From NCBI RefSeq assembly GCF_964283195.1, contig NZ_CAXYLH010000001.1: a stretch of DNA of 64,000 nucleotides; one strand, given 5' to 3'. Position 1 is the first letter of the stretch. Each line of letters starts with the position of its first letter. Made by a program: the position numbers and the translations under genes. The notes under the pieces are model-generated. The model searched no databases and was not told where the DNA came from. It was given only the letters and a program-made list of their open reading frames with translations. This DNA comes from Paratractidigestivibacter sp003150175 (GTDB lineage Bacteria > Actinomycetota > Coriobacteriia > Coriobacteriales > Atopobiaceae). Shown in pieces: positions 53,501 to 62,034 of the stretch.

Positions 53501-55181
53501 GGAGCTTGATGACCTTGAACAGCGCGTTCTTGATGACGGAGTAAGAAAGGCCGGCGGCCACGTCACCGATGGTCGCGCCCTCCTTCTGGGCCTGCTTGAC
53601 GCGCGAGTTCATAAAGACGGTGCAACGCGAGCCGAGGTCGACGGGGGCCTTGGCGTGAACGGCCGCCTCGGCGAACTCCTGGACCGTCATGTTCATGGAC
53701 ACGGCGAAGGACTCGATGAAGGAGCCGCAGCCCGAGGAGCAGGCCTCGTTGAGCATGATGTGCTCGATGACGCCGTCCTTGACCTGCAGGCACTTCATGT
53801 CCTGGCCGCCGATGTCCAGGATGAACTCGACGCCGGGGATGAAGGCCTTCGCGCCGCGCAGGTGGGCGACGGTCTCGATCTCGCCGGAGTCGGCGCGCAG
53901 GGCCTCGATGAGGATCTGCTCGCCGTAACCGGTGGTGGTCACGTGGCCGATGGTGCAGTCGGCGGGCATCTTGTCGTAGATGTCGTCGGTGATGGTGCGC
54001 GCGGTGCCGAGGATGTCGCCGTTGTTGTTGCCGTACCAGGTGTAGAGGAGCTCGCCGTCCTCGCCGACGACGGCCGCCTTCATCGTGGTGGAGCCGGCGT
54101 CGACGCCGATGAACACGCGGCCGTGGTAGCTCGCGAGGTCGCCCTTGGGAACGACCTGCTTGTCGTGGCGCTCCTTGAACTCGCGGTAGTCGTCCTCGGT
54201 AGCAAAGAGCGGCTCCAAGCGCTCGACCTCGGAGCCCTGGGTGTCCTTGAGGTCCTCGAGCAGGCGGATGACCTCGGCGAAGGTCACGTGCTTCTGGGAC
54301 TCGCCGGCCAGCGCCGCGCCCGTCGCGACAAAGAGGTGCGCGTTCTCGGGAACGATGATGTGCTCGTCGTCGAGGTTGAGCGTGACGTAGAAGCGGTGGC
54401 GCAGCTCGCTGAGGTACTGGAGCGGGCCGCCGAGGAAGGCGACGTAGCCGCGGATGGGGTGGCCGCAGGCGAGGCCGCTGACGGTCTGGTTGGCGACGGC
54501 CTGGAAGATCGAGGCGGCCACGTCCTCGGGGCGCGCGCCCTCGTTGAGCAGGGGCTGGACGTCCGTCTTTGCAAAGACGCCGCAGCGGGAAGCGATGGGG
54601 TGGATGCGCTCGGCGCCCTTGGCGAGCTCGTTCAGGCCCGACGCGTCGGTGTGGAGAAGGGAGGCCATCTGGTCGATGAACGCGCCCGTGCCGCCGGCGC
54701 AGGTGCCGTTCATGCGCTGCTCGATGCCGTTGTCGAAGTAGATGATCTTCGCGTCCTCGCCGCCGAGCTCGATGGCGCAGTCGGTCTGCGGGATGAGCGT
54801 CTCGACGGCGCGCTTGGAGGCGATGACCTCCTGGACGAACTCGAGGCCGAGCCACTTGGCCAGCAGCATGCCGCCCGAGCCGGTGATCGAGACGCGCATC
54901 GGGGCGTCGCCGATCACGCGCTGGGCGCGGACGAAGAGCTCTTTGGCCGTGGCGCGCACATCGGTGTGGTGGCGCTCGTAGTTGGCGTAGATGAGGTTGT
55001 CGTTGTCGTCGATGACGGCGAGCTTGACGGTGGTGGAGCCCACGTCGATGCCCAGGCGCAGGTGCGCGTAGCTGAGGTCGTAGGGATGGGCCGGGCTGAG
55101 CTCGGCGCCGTCCTGCTTGAGCTCGAGGGGACGGCGGGCGGCCTTCTCGGCCTTGATGGACGCGGCGGTCTTATCGGACAT
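50544..55181 (-). CDS. Fused 2-hydroxyacyl-CoA dehydratase activase/dehydratase-like protein
   Basis: 1,545 residues. Two tandem ASKHA ATPase domains of the BcrAD/BadFG activase type: DVGSTT (46-51) with CAGGTGAFIDQ (Cys161), and DAGSTT (361-366) with CSSGCGSFIE (Cys481, Cys485), the expected [4Fe-4S] ligands. These are followed by a DUF2229-like region and a C-terminal HgdB/HgdC-like dehydratase region rich in Cys. ATP-driven electron transfer for a radical dehydration is the known role of separate homologues; the substrate of the fused form is unknown. GAGGAGAG precedes ATG 55181. Overlaps the upstream tetR gene by 11 bases. Confidence 0.88.
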   Translation of the reverse strand: MSDKTAASIKAEKAARRPLELKQDGAELSPAHPYDLSYAHLRLGIDVGSTTVKLAVIDDNDNLIYANYERHHTDVRATAKELFVRAQRVIGDAPMRVSITGSGGMLLAKWLGLEFVQEVIASKRAVETLIPQTDCAIELGGEDAKIIYFDNGIEQRMNGTCAGGTGAFIDQMASLLHTDASGLNELAKGAERIHPIASRCGVFAKTDVQPLLNEGARPEDVAASIFQAVANQTVSGLACGHPIRGYVAFLGGPLQYLSELRHRFYVTLNLDDEHIIVPENAHLFVATGAALAGESQKHVTFAEVIRLLEDLKDTQGSEVERLEPLFATEDDYREFKERHDKQVVPKGDLASYHGRVFIGVDAGSTTMKAAVVGEDGELLYTWYGNNNGDILGTARTITDDIYDKMPADCTIGHVTTTGYGEQILIEALRADSGEIETVAHLRGAKAFIPGVEFILDIGGQDMKCLQVKDGVIEHIMLNEACSSGCGSFIESFAVSMNMTVQEFAEAAVHAKAPVDLGSRCTVFMNSRVKQAQKEGATIGDVAAGLSYSVIKNALFKVIKLRDFDEIGKYCVVQGGTFMSDATLRAFELLTGREVIRPDVAGCMGAYGAALLARDRAGADGISGLLSREAIDNLQVKHTNVHCGRCSNNCLLTVNDFGGGRRFITGNRCEKGAGGSKRQKNDAPNLFEYKNKLLFDRPVLSEQEATRGTVGIPRALNMYENYPFWHAFFTKLGFRVVLSDQTNGKTYEAGIESMPSESVCYPAKLSHGHIMNLIAKDPDFIWMPCIRWERQEDPGATNHYNCPIVMSYPQALELNVDELGHGTKVEFLDPFIPYDKKGELKRRLYELVSEQRERDAAEGRGRVRGPHITRAEVDEAVNYAWQADIDFHDAMHRKGDEALRWIEENHGHGIVLAGRPYHNDPEINHAIPELVHSFGFAVLTEDSVAHKMLPERPIRVVDQWMFHSRLYRAARFVASRNDLDLIQLFSFGCGLDALTTDQVQEILEASGKIYTMLKVDQVSNLGAARIRIRSLMAALKEQKEELEARAAAGEVHEIEPAGVRCADGTPERKRADDGDVPVYREAASSAFKKVRYTKEMQAEGYTILAPQMSPIHFELIEELLRNEGYNAVLLPSVDQGAVDMGLKYVNNDICYPSILVTGQIMEAVLSGKYDLTRTAVLITQTGGGCRATNYIALIRKALKDSGHPEVPVISLTAASGLDEDNPGFNVFKPSLLIKALYALLYGDLIMQLLYRVRPYETRPGSADELYERWMAQAKSVLLHASRSSFYKLCQQTIDAFEALPLTNDRSKPRVGVVGEILVKFHPTANNQVVRVIEQEGCEANVPGLVDFFLFGMTNAINMKEELGTKATSRFTHKAGIKLIEGFREPINQMLQKSSRFEPYPSVFELAEKAGQILSLCNTMGEGWLLTAEMCDLIETGTPNIVCCSPFACLPNHVVGKAVIKRLREMHPESNIVAVDYDPGASEVNQLNRIKLMISVAKENYRNARGEDFKLVNDDDPTVGGGEDYGIPLSDEQRARLEDIRARAAVD

Positions 55182-55857
55182 TGTTGCTCTCCTCGCAGTC
55201 TTTGATGGCCAGCGCGAAGCTGGGGATGTCGAAGTCGATGGGCTTGCCGTAGAGGTCGCCCGGGCGGACGAACATAAGGGCCGTCATGAGGCGCGCCATA
55301 GCGGGCACGGACTCGCGCATGCCGCCCTCGAGCCAGCGCAGGAGCACGCCGACCTCGGCGGATATGGCGAAGGTGAGGTAGTAGTCGAAGAACGCGCCGA
55401 CCGCGCGCACGTCGATGCCGTCGAGGGCGCGGCCGACCACCGCGTCGTAGGCCATGCGCTTGAGGCGCTCGGCGAAGGCGGGGTCTCCCCCGTCGCCGAG
55501 CAGCGGCCGCAGGTAGTCTCCGCGCTCCTGGACGGCGAGCAGCAGGCCCTCGGAGCCGGGCGCGGGCTCGGCCGAGCGCAACGACTCGGCAAGGTGACCG
55601 AGGTGGCAGGCGGCGATCTGCTCCACGTGGACGCGGAGGTCTGCCAGGGTCTCGTCCTCGATCTGGGTCACAAGGTCGGGGATGTCCTTGAAGTGGGAGT
55701 AAAAGGTGCGGCGGGTCACGCCGGCGCGCTCGGTCACGGCGGTGACGGTCACGCGCGAAAGGTCGCCGGTGGCGTCGATCTCCTGCGCGAGCGCGAGTCG
55801 CAGCGCGGCGCGGGTACGGACGCTTCGGCGGTCGGTGCTTATGACGCAGCTGGCCAT
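55171..55857 (-). CDS. TetR-family regulator of the dehydratase operon
   Basis: 228 residues. Helix-turn-helix VTVTAVTERAGVTRRTFYSHF (about 37-57). ATG 55857 has GAGAGG 5 bases upstream; earlier in-frame sequence is not protein-like. It overlaps the start of the giant dehydratase gene, so both are one transcript, and a perfect palindrome 39 bases before its start is a likely operator. Confidence 0.88.
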   Translation of the reverse strand: MASCVISTDRRSVRTRAALRLALAQEIDATGDLSRVTVTAVTERAGVTRRTFYSHFKDIPDLVTQIEDETLADLRVHVEQIAACHLGHLAESLRSAEPAPGSEGLLLAVQERGDYLRPLLGDGGDPAFAERLKRMAYDAVVGRALDGIDVRAVGAFFDYYLTFAISAEVGVLLRWLEGGMRESVPAMARLMTALMFVRPGDLYGKPIDFDIPSFALAIKDCEESNNVR

Positions 55858-55895
55858 CCGGTCCTCTCGTCGGTTTTTACACAGCTTGGGTAGTA

Positions 55896-55912
55896 TTGCA
55901 CACCCTGTGCAA
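55896..55912. promoter_or_regulatory. TetR operator candidate
   Basis: TTGCACA-CCC-TGTGCAA, a perfect 7-3-7 palindrome directly upstream of the tetR-dehydratase operon. Confidence 0.65.
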
Positions 55913-56051
55913 AAGCGAGCGTGCCGGGCGGGAATCGCGGGGTTTTCGACAATCACCCCACAAATGTGGCGGGCGAGAAGGGCGCGGGCCGGCGGCGGGG
56001 TCGCGGGGGCGCGAGAACGGCAGCGCGAGGGGCGCGGGCAGCAGGCGCCGG

Positions 56052-57062
56052 CTACGGCTGGAGGAACTTGACGGACTGGCGCTCGACGAAGGTCGTCGAG
56101 AGGTGCGTGACGCAGGTGTAGTCGCGCGGCTCGCGGATCTGGTCCATGAGGCGGTGGGTGGCGATCTCGCCCATCTCGCGGTTGGGGATGCGCGCCGTAG
56201 TCAGCGGCGGGTTGCAGACGCTCGCGTACGGCAGGTCGTCGAAGCCGACCACGCTCACGTCCTCGGGGATCCGGATGCCCTGCTCGGTCATCGCCCTCAT
56301 GCAGCCGAGGGCCATGATGTCATTCTCCACAAAGAAGGCAGTCGGGAGCGGCGGGTTCGCGGAGAGCCACTCCTTCATCGCGTCGTAGGAGGTGTTGACG
56401 GTGGTGCCCACCACGACGCGCCACTTGGAGTCGATGGTCAGCCCGGCCTCGCGCATGGCGCGGCGGTACCCGCGCTCGCGCAGGGGGAAGTTCTTGATGC
56501 GGTAGTCGCCCGCGATGTAGCCGATCTGACGGTGGCCGTGCTCGGCCAGGTAGGTGACGGCGCGGAAGGCGGAGTTCTCGTTCTGCGTGACCACGGACTC
56601 GAAGAAGAGCCGGTCGGACCAGCCGTCCACGACGACGAGCGGCGCCTGCGGGTCGCGGAAGAGCACGTAGTCCTCCTCTGCCATCTCGGTGCCCAGAAGG
56701 ACGATGCCGTTGCTCATGTCGTGCGTGATCTCGAAGGCCTGCTTGGCCGCGGCCTCGCGGTTGCTGAGCTCGATCGTGGTGAACGTGGTCTGCAGCTTGA
56801 GCTGGGCCGCCACGCGCTCGACGCCCTCGATGACGCCGGGGTGGAACGTGCCCTCGTCGAGGATCTTGCCGGTCTTGCGCGCGAGGACGAACCGGATGTG
56901 GTCGAGGTGCTCGGAGCGCTCGTAGCCGAGCTCCTTCGCCATACGGCGGATGGTCTCGGCGGTGTCCTTGTTTACACCGCGCTTATTGTTGAGCGCATTG
57001 GAAACCGTCGCGGGAGAAAACCCCGTTCTACGGCTGATTTCGCGAACCCCGACGTTGCGCAT
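56052..57062 (-). CDS. LacI-family transcriptional regulator
   Basis: 336 residues. N-terminal LacI helix-turn-helix (VREISRRTGFSPATVSNALN, about 6-25) and a periplasmic-binding-like sensor domain (GIVLLGTE, IGYIAGDYR, PTAFFVENDIMALGCM, VVGFDDLPYA). ATG 57062 has a strong AGGAGG. Its target sugar is unknown. Divergent from the C39-like peptidase gene. Confidence 0.92.
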   Translation of the reverse strand: MRNVGVREISRRTGFSPATVSNALNNKRGVNKDTAETIRRMAKELGYERSEHLDHIRFVLARKTGKILDEGTFHPGVIEGVERVAAQLKLQTTFTTIELSNREAAAKQAFEITHDMSNGIVLLGTEMAEEDYVLFRDPQAPLVVVDGWSDRLFFESVVTQNENSAFRAVTYLAEHGHRQIGYIAGDYRIKNFPLRERGYRRAMREAGLTIDSKWRVVVGTTVNTSYDAMKEWLSANPPLPTAFFVENDIMALGCMRAMTEQGIRIPEDVSVVGFDDLPYASVCNPPLTTARIPNREMGEIATHRLMDQIREPRDYTCVTHLSTTFVERQSVKFLQP

Positions 57063-57110
57063 GGCACCTCCTGACCGCACGACCGGCCCGCTTTGGGCCG
57101 AACATCATGC

Positions 57111-57131
57111 TAAACGTTCCCGCAGTGTTTA
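57111..57131. promoter_or_regulatory. Possible LacI operator
   Basis: TAAACGTT and AGTGTTTA arranged as an imperfect inverted repeat (TAAAC/GTTTA ends), 49 bases before the LacI start, with another AAACGTT at about 57213. Probably autoregulatory. Confidence 0.45.
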
Positions 57132-57257
57132 CATTCTGTTCGGTCGGCGGGCGGCGTGCAAACGTCCGCCCATCGGTCGAGGGCCCCGCGATGGTATAGT
57201 TTGCCCTGTTCAAACGTTCATGTGATGCGGCTTCGGGAGCCAAAGGGAGGCGGACCG

Positions 57258-58343
57258 GTGCGCGACGACGAGTTCGACGCGAGGCGCGCGCAGCGCACGG
57301 CAAGAAGGACGCAGCGCTCCGGGCAGGCGCCGGCGGGGCGGGGCGCCGGCGGGCGCGCCGACGCAGGCAGGCGCGCTGCCGCTGCGGCGGCCGGGCCCGA
57401 CCCCGTCGAGACCTATCGCACGCCGAGGCCTGCCACGGGCACCAGGAGGCCCGCCCAACCGGAGCGCCGCGGCCGCGGAGCGGCTGCGGCAGGGGCCGCG
57501 AGCGTCGCCGGTCAGGTCGCGCACCTGCTCTGGCGCGGGCTCTGCTTAGCGGGGCGCGGGCTTCTTGCCCTCGCCCGCCTGCTGTGGCACGGCATCGTCG
57601 CCTTCGTGCGCTGGGCCGTGCCCGCGTGCCGTCGCTACCCCAAACGCGCGCTCGCGCTCGCCGGCGCGACGGCGGCGCTGGTCGTCGTGCTCAACGTCCG
57701 CGGGTGCATCCTCAGCGAGCGCCAGGCCGCCCTCAACGCCGCGGCGACCTCCGGCGCGCAGGTCGCCGCGCAGGCCGTCGCCGGGGCCGCGACCGAGACG
57801 GCCCACGACCTCGTCGAGCCGTCGAGCACGCCGCGCGACCAGTGGGAGCGCGGCCAGATGCCGTATCTGTACCAGATCGACCCACAGTGGTCGCACGAGA
57901 CGTACTCCGGCGGCCGCCTGCGCCACCAGGGGTGCGGCCCCACCGCGCTCAGCATGGTCTACGCCGACCTCACCGGCAAGGACGACAAGGACCCCGCCGC
58001 GATGGCCGAGTTCGCGACGGAGTGCGGGTACTCGACCGACCAGAGCGGCACTTCTTGGTCCCTGATGACGGTCGGGGCCGGTAAGCTCGGGCTCTACGGC
58101 AAGCAGCTGACCCCCAGCGAGTCCGCGCTGCGCACCGAGCTCAAGGCCGGCCGACCGGTGATCTGCATCATGAACCCGGGGCACTTTACCAGCTCAGGCC
58201 ACTTCATCGTTGTCGAGAAGCTCGACGAGGCAGGCAAAGCCGTGGTGCACGACTCGAACAGCTGGGCCCGGAGCCAAAAGACCTGGGACCTCTCGACCGT
58301 CGCCTCCGAGGCCGCGAGTGCCTGGAGCTTCCAGCTCGCCTAG
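57258..58343 (+). CDS. Membrane-anchored C39-like cysteine peptidase
   Basis: 361 residues. A basic, Arg/Ala/Gly-rich N-terminus of about 85 residues, a first amphipathic/hydrophobic region, one membrane helix (about 131-147), then an outside Peptidase_C39_2 domain with Cys226 (HQGCGPTALSM), His315 (SSGHFIVVE) and Asp332 (HDSNS). It probably hydrolyses peptide bonds at the cell surface. GTG 57258 is chosen because GGGAGG lies 7 bases before it. Confidence 0.82.
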   Translation: MRDDEFDARRAQRTARRTQRSGQAPAGRGAGGRADAGRRAAAAAAGPDPVETYRTPRPATGTRRPAQPERRGRGAAAAGAASVAGQVAHLLWRGLCLAGRGLLALARLLWHGIVAFVRWAVPACRRYPKRALALAGATAALVVVLNVRGCILSERQAALNAAATSGAQVAAQAVAGAATETAHDLVEPSSTPRDQWERGQMPYLYQIDPQWSHETYSGGRLRHQGCGPTALSMVYADLTGKDDKDPAAMAEFATECGYSTDQSGTSWSLMTVGAGKLGLYGKQLTPSESALRTELKAGRPVICIMNPGHFTSSGHFIVVEKLDEAGKAVVHDSNSWARSQKTWDLSTVASEAASAWSFQLA

Positions 58344-58371
58344 TGCCCTGGCGCGGTGTCTGTCCCAGAAT

Positions 58372-58396
58372 GCTGCACGCAATGACTGTCACCCAG
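58372..58396 (+). repeat. Dispersed 25-bp motif (copy 3)
   Basis: Exact copy of 22065-22089 (GCTGCACGCAATGACTG, then TCACCCAG). Lies between convergent genes and may have terminator or other intergenic function. Confidence 0.7.
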
Positions 58397-58413
58397 TGTT
58401 GGTGGGCGCTGAG

Positions 58414-59070
58414 TTAGCGCGACTTCGTTGCGGAGAGGAGCTTGGCGTAGCCGGCGGCAAAGCGCTCCACGAGATCGCCGTCGGCGTCAGAGGCAGGCAC
58501 CACGCCGTGCTCGTCGCTACAAAGGAATACCTGCTCGGGGAGGTCGCCCGCCGCGACGGAGCTCAACAGCCCCTCGTCGCGCGAGACCTCGATGCCCAGC
58601 GTACGGGCCAGGTCGACGACGAGGCTCGCCGCGCCGTGGGCCGCCGCGCCGTCGCGCGCGCCCCACACGAGGGCGCCGTCGCGCACGGCCCACAGGGTCT
58701 CGGGCGCGACGCCCGTCTCGGCGGCCTCGCGCTCGGCGGAGGCGGCGCGCTCGGCGAGGGCCGCCGCATCAACGCGGCAAAGAGGCGCGTAGGGCCCGAC
58801 CGACATCGCCGCGCGGCCCTCGGCGTCCATCACGAGCATGAGGACGCCGTCGGGGTTCGCCGCGGAGCCGTCGGCGAGCGTCCACTCGATGTGCTGCTTC
58901 GCCCAGCTGATGAGCTGCGTGGACACGGCGCGCCCCACCACGACGCGCGCGCCGAGGGCCCGCAGGTGGCGGTTCTCGAGCGGCAGGCGCCCGCCGGCGA
59001 GCCGCCAGCGGCACACGAGCGCCGGCTCGCCCAGCTCGAAGTCCTCGACCTTCTGCGTTCCCTGCTCCAT
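58414..59070 (-). CDS. Conserved-looking protein of unknown function
   Basis: 218 residues, cytoplasmic, alpha/beta. The first 70 residues (LVCRWRLAGGRLPLENRHLRALG) and the later DEGLLSSVAAGDLPEQVFLCSDEHGVVPA recall aminotransferase class IV proteins, but no catalytic Lys motif is certain. It lies 76 bases after prfA on the same strand, beyond a terminator. Confidence 0.6.
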   Translation of the reverse strand: MEQGTQKVEDFELGEPALVCRWRLAGGRLPLENRHLRALGARVVVGRAVSTQLISWAKQHIEWTLADGSAANPDGVLMLVMDAEGRAAMSVGPYAPLCRVDAAALAERAASAEREAAETGVAPETLWAVRDGALVWGARDGAAAHGAASLVVDLARTLGIEVSRDEGLLSSVAAGDLPEQVFLCSDEHGVVPASDADGDLVERFAAGYAKLLSATKSR

Positions 59071-59090
59071 GGCGCTTCTCCCTAAAACGC

Positions 59091-59114
59091 GGCGGGCGCC
59101 CGCAGACGCCCGCC
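59091..59114 (-). terminator. Hairpin after prfA
   Basis: 8-base perfect stem GGCGGGCG/CGCCCGCC; the minus strand continues GCGTTTTAGG. Confidence 0.65.
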
Positions 59115-59145
59115 CTTCTTGCTTCTATGAACTATGGAAAGAGGA

Positions 59146-60213
59146 TCAGACCTGCTCGGCGAGCTTCTCGGCGCGCTCGGCGGCGGCGAGGGCCTCGATC
59201 ACGTCGGAGAGGCCGCTGCCCAAAAGCACCGCGTTGTAGGTGCTGTTGAAGCCGATGCGGTGGTCGGTCACGCGGTCCTGCGGCTGGTTATACGTGCGGA
59301 TCTTCTCCGAGCGGTTGCCGTGGCCGATCTGGCTCTGGCGCTCGGCACCCTGCTCGGCCTGCTGGCGCTCGAGCTCCATCTCGTACAGGCGGGCGCGCAG
59401 CATCTGCATGCAGACCTCTCGGTTCTGGATCTGCGAGCGCTGGTCCTGGGACTGGACGACGGTATTCGTCGGCAGGTGGGTGATACGCACGGCCGAGTAC
59501 GTGGTGTTAACGCACTGGCCGCCGGGGCCGGAGGCGCAGTAGGTGTCGATGCGCAGGTCGGACTGGTCGATCTGGATGTCGATCTCGTCGGCCTCGGGCA
59601 GCACGGCGACCGTGGCCGTGGAGGTCTGGATGCGGCCCTGGCTCTCGGTCTTGGGGACGCGCTGGACGCGGTGGACGCCAGACTCGTACTTCATCACGGA
59701 GTAGACCTTATCGCCCGTGACCTTGAACTCGACGGTCTTGAAGCCGCCGGCGTCGGACGGGCTACTGGAGAGAACCTCGACCTTCCAGCCCTTGCTCGCG
59801 GCGAAGCGCTCGTACATCTTGAAGAGGTCGCCCGCGAAGATGCCGGCCTCGTCGCCGCCCACGCCGGCGCGGATCTCGACGATGGTGTCCTTCTCGTCAT
59901 TGGGGTCGGCAGGGATGAGCAGGATCTTGATCTCGTCCTCGAGAGCCGGGATCTTGGCCTCGTTCTCGGAGATGTCGTCCTGAAGCATGGCCTTCTCGTC
60001 CGCATCGGCGGCCTCGTGCAGCATCTCCTTGGCGGCCTCGATGTCGTCGAGGGCGCTCAGGTACTCGCGGGCCTTCTCGACGAGCTCGGTCTGGCTGGCG
60101 TGCTCCTTAGCCAGGCGCGCGTACTCCTTGGGGTCGGACGCGACGGAGGGGTCCATGAGCTTCTGCTCGAGCTCCTCGTATGCAGCGATAATCTTTTCAA
60201 GCTTTTCGGGCAT
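59146..60213 (-). CDS. prfA: Peptide chain release factor 1
   Basis: 355 residues. Terminates translation at UAA and UAG. GPGGQCVNTT holds the GGQ motif that triggers peptide release. Normal family length. AAGGAG precedes ATG 60213. hemK/prmC, often next to prfA, is not adjacent here. Confidence 0.96.
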   Translation of the reverse strand: MPEKLEKIIAAYEELEQKLMDPSVASDPKEYARLAKEHASQTELVEKAREYLSALDDIEAAKEMLHEAADADEKAMLQDDISENEAKIPALEDEIKILLIPADPNDEKDTIVEIRAGVGGDEAGIFAGDLFKMYERFAASKGWKVEVLSSSPSDAGGFKTVEFKVTGDKVYSVMKYESGVHRVQRVPKTESQGRIQTSTATVAVLPEADEIDIQIDQSDLRIDTYCASGPGGQCVNTTYSAVRITHLPTNTVVQSQDQRSQIQNREVCMQMLRARLYEMELERQQAEQGAERQSQIGHGNRSEKIRTYNQPQDRVTDHRIGFNSTYNAVLLGSGLSDVIEALAAAERAEKLAEQV

Positions 60214-60537
60214 TTACGTGCTCCTTCGATAAATAAGGTATAGGCATAACTAGGCTGTGGCGCAACGCAGCTAGAACTTGTCCATCCTCAGGTACATCCA
60301 GAGCCTCCCGGCATCGCTTGATTCAACCTTGTTAGGATACCCCATCCACCTGGCCTGCGTCATTTCTGCAATTGACGCCGGGGAAGAAACACGAGGTTTG
60401 GCGGGCGGCCGTTCTTTGTTGGCGCCGGCTGCGCGGAGCCCGTCACGTTGAGCCCGTTGCAAGGTTTTCAACAAACAGGTGAGGAATTGCGCCCAGCGCG
60501 GTTTGGTCGGAAACTGTGCGTGAAGGATTGGAGACGT
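60214..60537. other. Intergenic region between prfA and the anchored protein gene
   Basis: Mostly noncoding and holds the divergent promoters. A 30-codon minus-strand stretch (60271-60363, MTQARWMGYPNKVESSDAG onward) looks protein-like and ends in TAG, but lacks a ribosome site; it may be a relic. Confidence 0.35.
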
Positions 60538-61917
60538 ATGGAAGAAACAGAGAAGACCGAGCCCACGCTCGAGCGGCCCGCGACCCCCGCGACCGAACCG
60601 GAGACGAGCGTCATCGAGCGGCCGGGCGCCGCGGCGGCGGCGCGCGAGTTCGCGATCGCCCACCGCACGGTCCTCGCCATCAGCGCGGCGCTCGGCGCGG
60701 CATTGATCGTGCTTTTGGTCCTCGCCGGTGCCCACGCGGCGAGCGTCCCTGCCGACGACGTGATCGTCGCCGATGCCCGGACGCGCGTCATCGCCCCCGT
60801 CTATGACGGAGGTAAATGGGGAGACCCCGACGAGCTCGCGCTCAAGGACGTGAAGGTCAAGTCCGCGAAACGCGCAGGCGCGGCTTCCGACCCCGCGAAC
60901 GCGCAGTTCGGGGCCTCCGCCTACGCAACGGCGACGGTCGAGGCCACCTACGAGAACGACTCGGTCCGCGCGACCAAGGAGGCGACGCTCGGCTTCGCCA
61001 AGGTGGCCGGCAACTGGACGGCCATCGGCCAGGAAGAAGACGCGTCCGTCTCGTACGAGCCGCTTGCCGGAGTAAACGAAGCGCAGGTCAAGGCAAACAT
61101 CTCGGACTTGCTCGAGCGCGCCGAGCAGGGGATGCACGACACTTCGGGCGCAGGCTCCGCAAGCGGCTCCGGCACAGACTCAGCAGGCGCGGACACGGAC
61201 GCAGGCGGCGGCATCGGCGAGCTCAGCCTCGCGGGGATCTACGCCGACGGGAAGCTCGAGGTCGCATCTTCCGACTTCGACGCCGACGCGAAGACCGACG
61301 TCGTGCGCCTACACGCCGAGAAGGACGGCGCCTTCGACAAGCGCTCCTGCGACATAGAGGCGACCTTCTCGTTCCGCTCGGTCAACGGCCTGTGGGAGAT
61401 CACCGACACCAAGGTGCCCGCCGATGCCAAGGCGCGCGACTTCTCGCCGCTCATCGGCACGTGGGAGGGCACGTTCCAGACGCAAGAAACGGACGGCGGC
61501 AAGTGCCTGGCCGCGGCCGAGGCGCCGCTTGTGCTCACCATCGCCGCGCAGGAGGGCAAGGGAGCGGTCGACGGCTCGGGCTCGCAGCTCACCGGAAGCA
61601 TCGATGTGCTCGCGCACTTCCATGCGCAGCCGTCCCGCGACTCGAAGTCCGCCGACGGCGACGAGGCGCTGCACGGGGTCGCGCTCACCGCGGGCTACGC
61701 CGGCGACACCGCCGAGAAGGGCCTCTCGTTCACCGGGACGCTCCCCGACCAAGCGGGCGGCAAGGTCGACGTCGAGCTCGACTTCGGCCCCGGCGGCGAC
61801 GCGACGGCCGCGGTCGCCAAGGTCACGACGAGCCACACCCGCACGTCTTCGTTCCTCTTTATCCCCTACTCCGAAACCGCGATGTACACCGACACCTACC
61901 TGCTCAGAAGGAAATAG
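60538..61917 (+). CDS. Membrane-anchored extracytoplasmic protein of unknown function
   Basis: 459 residues. An acidic/Thr/Pro-rich cytoplasmic N-terminus of about 40 residues, one membrane helix (LAISAALGAALIVLLVLAG), then a beta-rich outside part with two similar halves separated by a Gly/Ser/Asp-rich linker (about 200-230). Similar in layout to the YARHG protein at 2954 but without the zinc ribbon or YARHG motif. GGAG precedes ATG 60538. Confidence 0.65.
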   Translation: MEETEKTEPTLERPATPATEPETSVIERPGAAAAAREFAIAHRTVLAISAALGAALIVLLVLAGAHAASVPADDVIVADARTRVIAPVYDGGKWGDPDELALKDVKVKSAKRAGAASDPANAQFGASAYATATVEATYENDSVRATKEATLGFAKVAGNWTAIGQEEDASVSYEPLAGVNEAQVKANISDLLERAEQGMHDTSGAGSASGSGTDSAGADTDAGGGIGELSLAGIYADGKLEVASSDFDADAKTDVVRLHAEKDGAFDKRSCDIEATFSFRSVNGLWEITDTKVPADAKARDFSPLIGTWEGTFQTQETDGGKCLAAAEAPLVLTIAAQEGKGAVDGSGSQLTGSIDVLAHFHAQPSRDSKSADGDEALHGVALTAGYAGDTAEKGLSFTGTLPDQAGGKVDVELDFGPGGDATAAVAKVTTSHTRTSSFLFIPYSETAMYTDTYLLRRK

Positions 61918-61981
61918 AAAGAGGCCCGTCGTCGACGGGTGGCACGACCGGCGGCCCCAATGACCGTTACCGGTGCACAAA

Positions 61982-62012
61982 AAGGGCCCCGAGCATGACG
62001 CTCGGGGCCCTT
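61982..62012. terminator. Bidirectional terminator
   Basis: 13-base perfect stem AAGGGCCCCGAGC/GCTCGGGGCCCTT between convergent genes (anchored protein and rpmE). Confidence 0.75.
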
Positions 62013-62034
62013 CGCGTTGCCATGAAGCGATGAG

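Noticed and set aside
50589..55205. A 1,538-codon open frame antisense to the giant dehydratase gene
   Set aside because: Its product is Val/Leu/Arg/His-rich without motifs, a shadow of GC-rich codon bias. The minus-strand frame has clear activase motifs.
60271..60363. A small protein of 30 residues on the minus strand
   Set aside because: Protein-like composition but no ribosome site or known family; kept only as a note within the intergenic entry.
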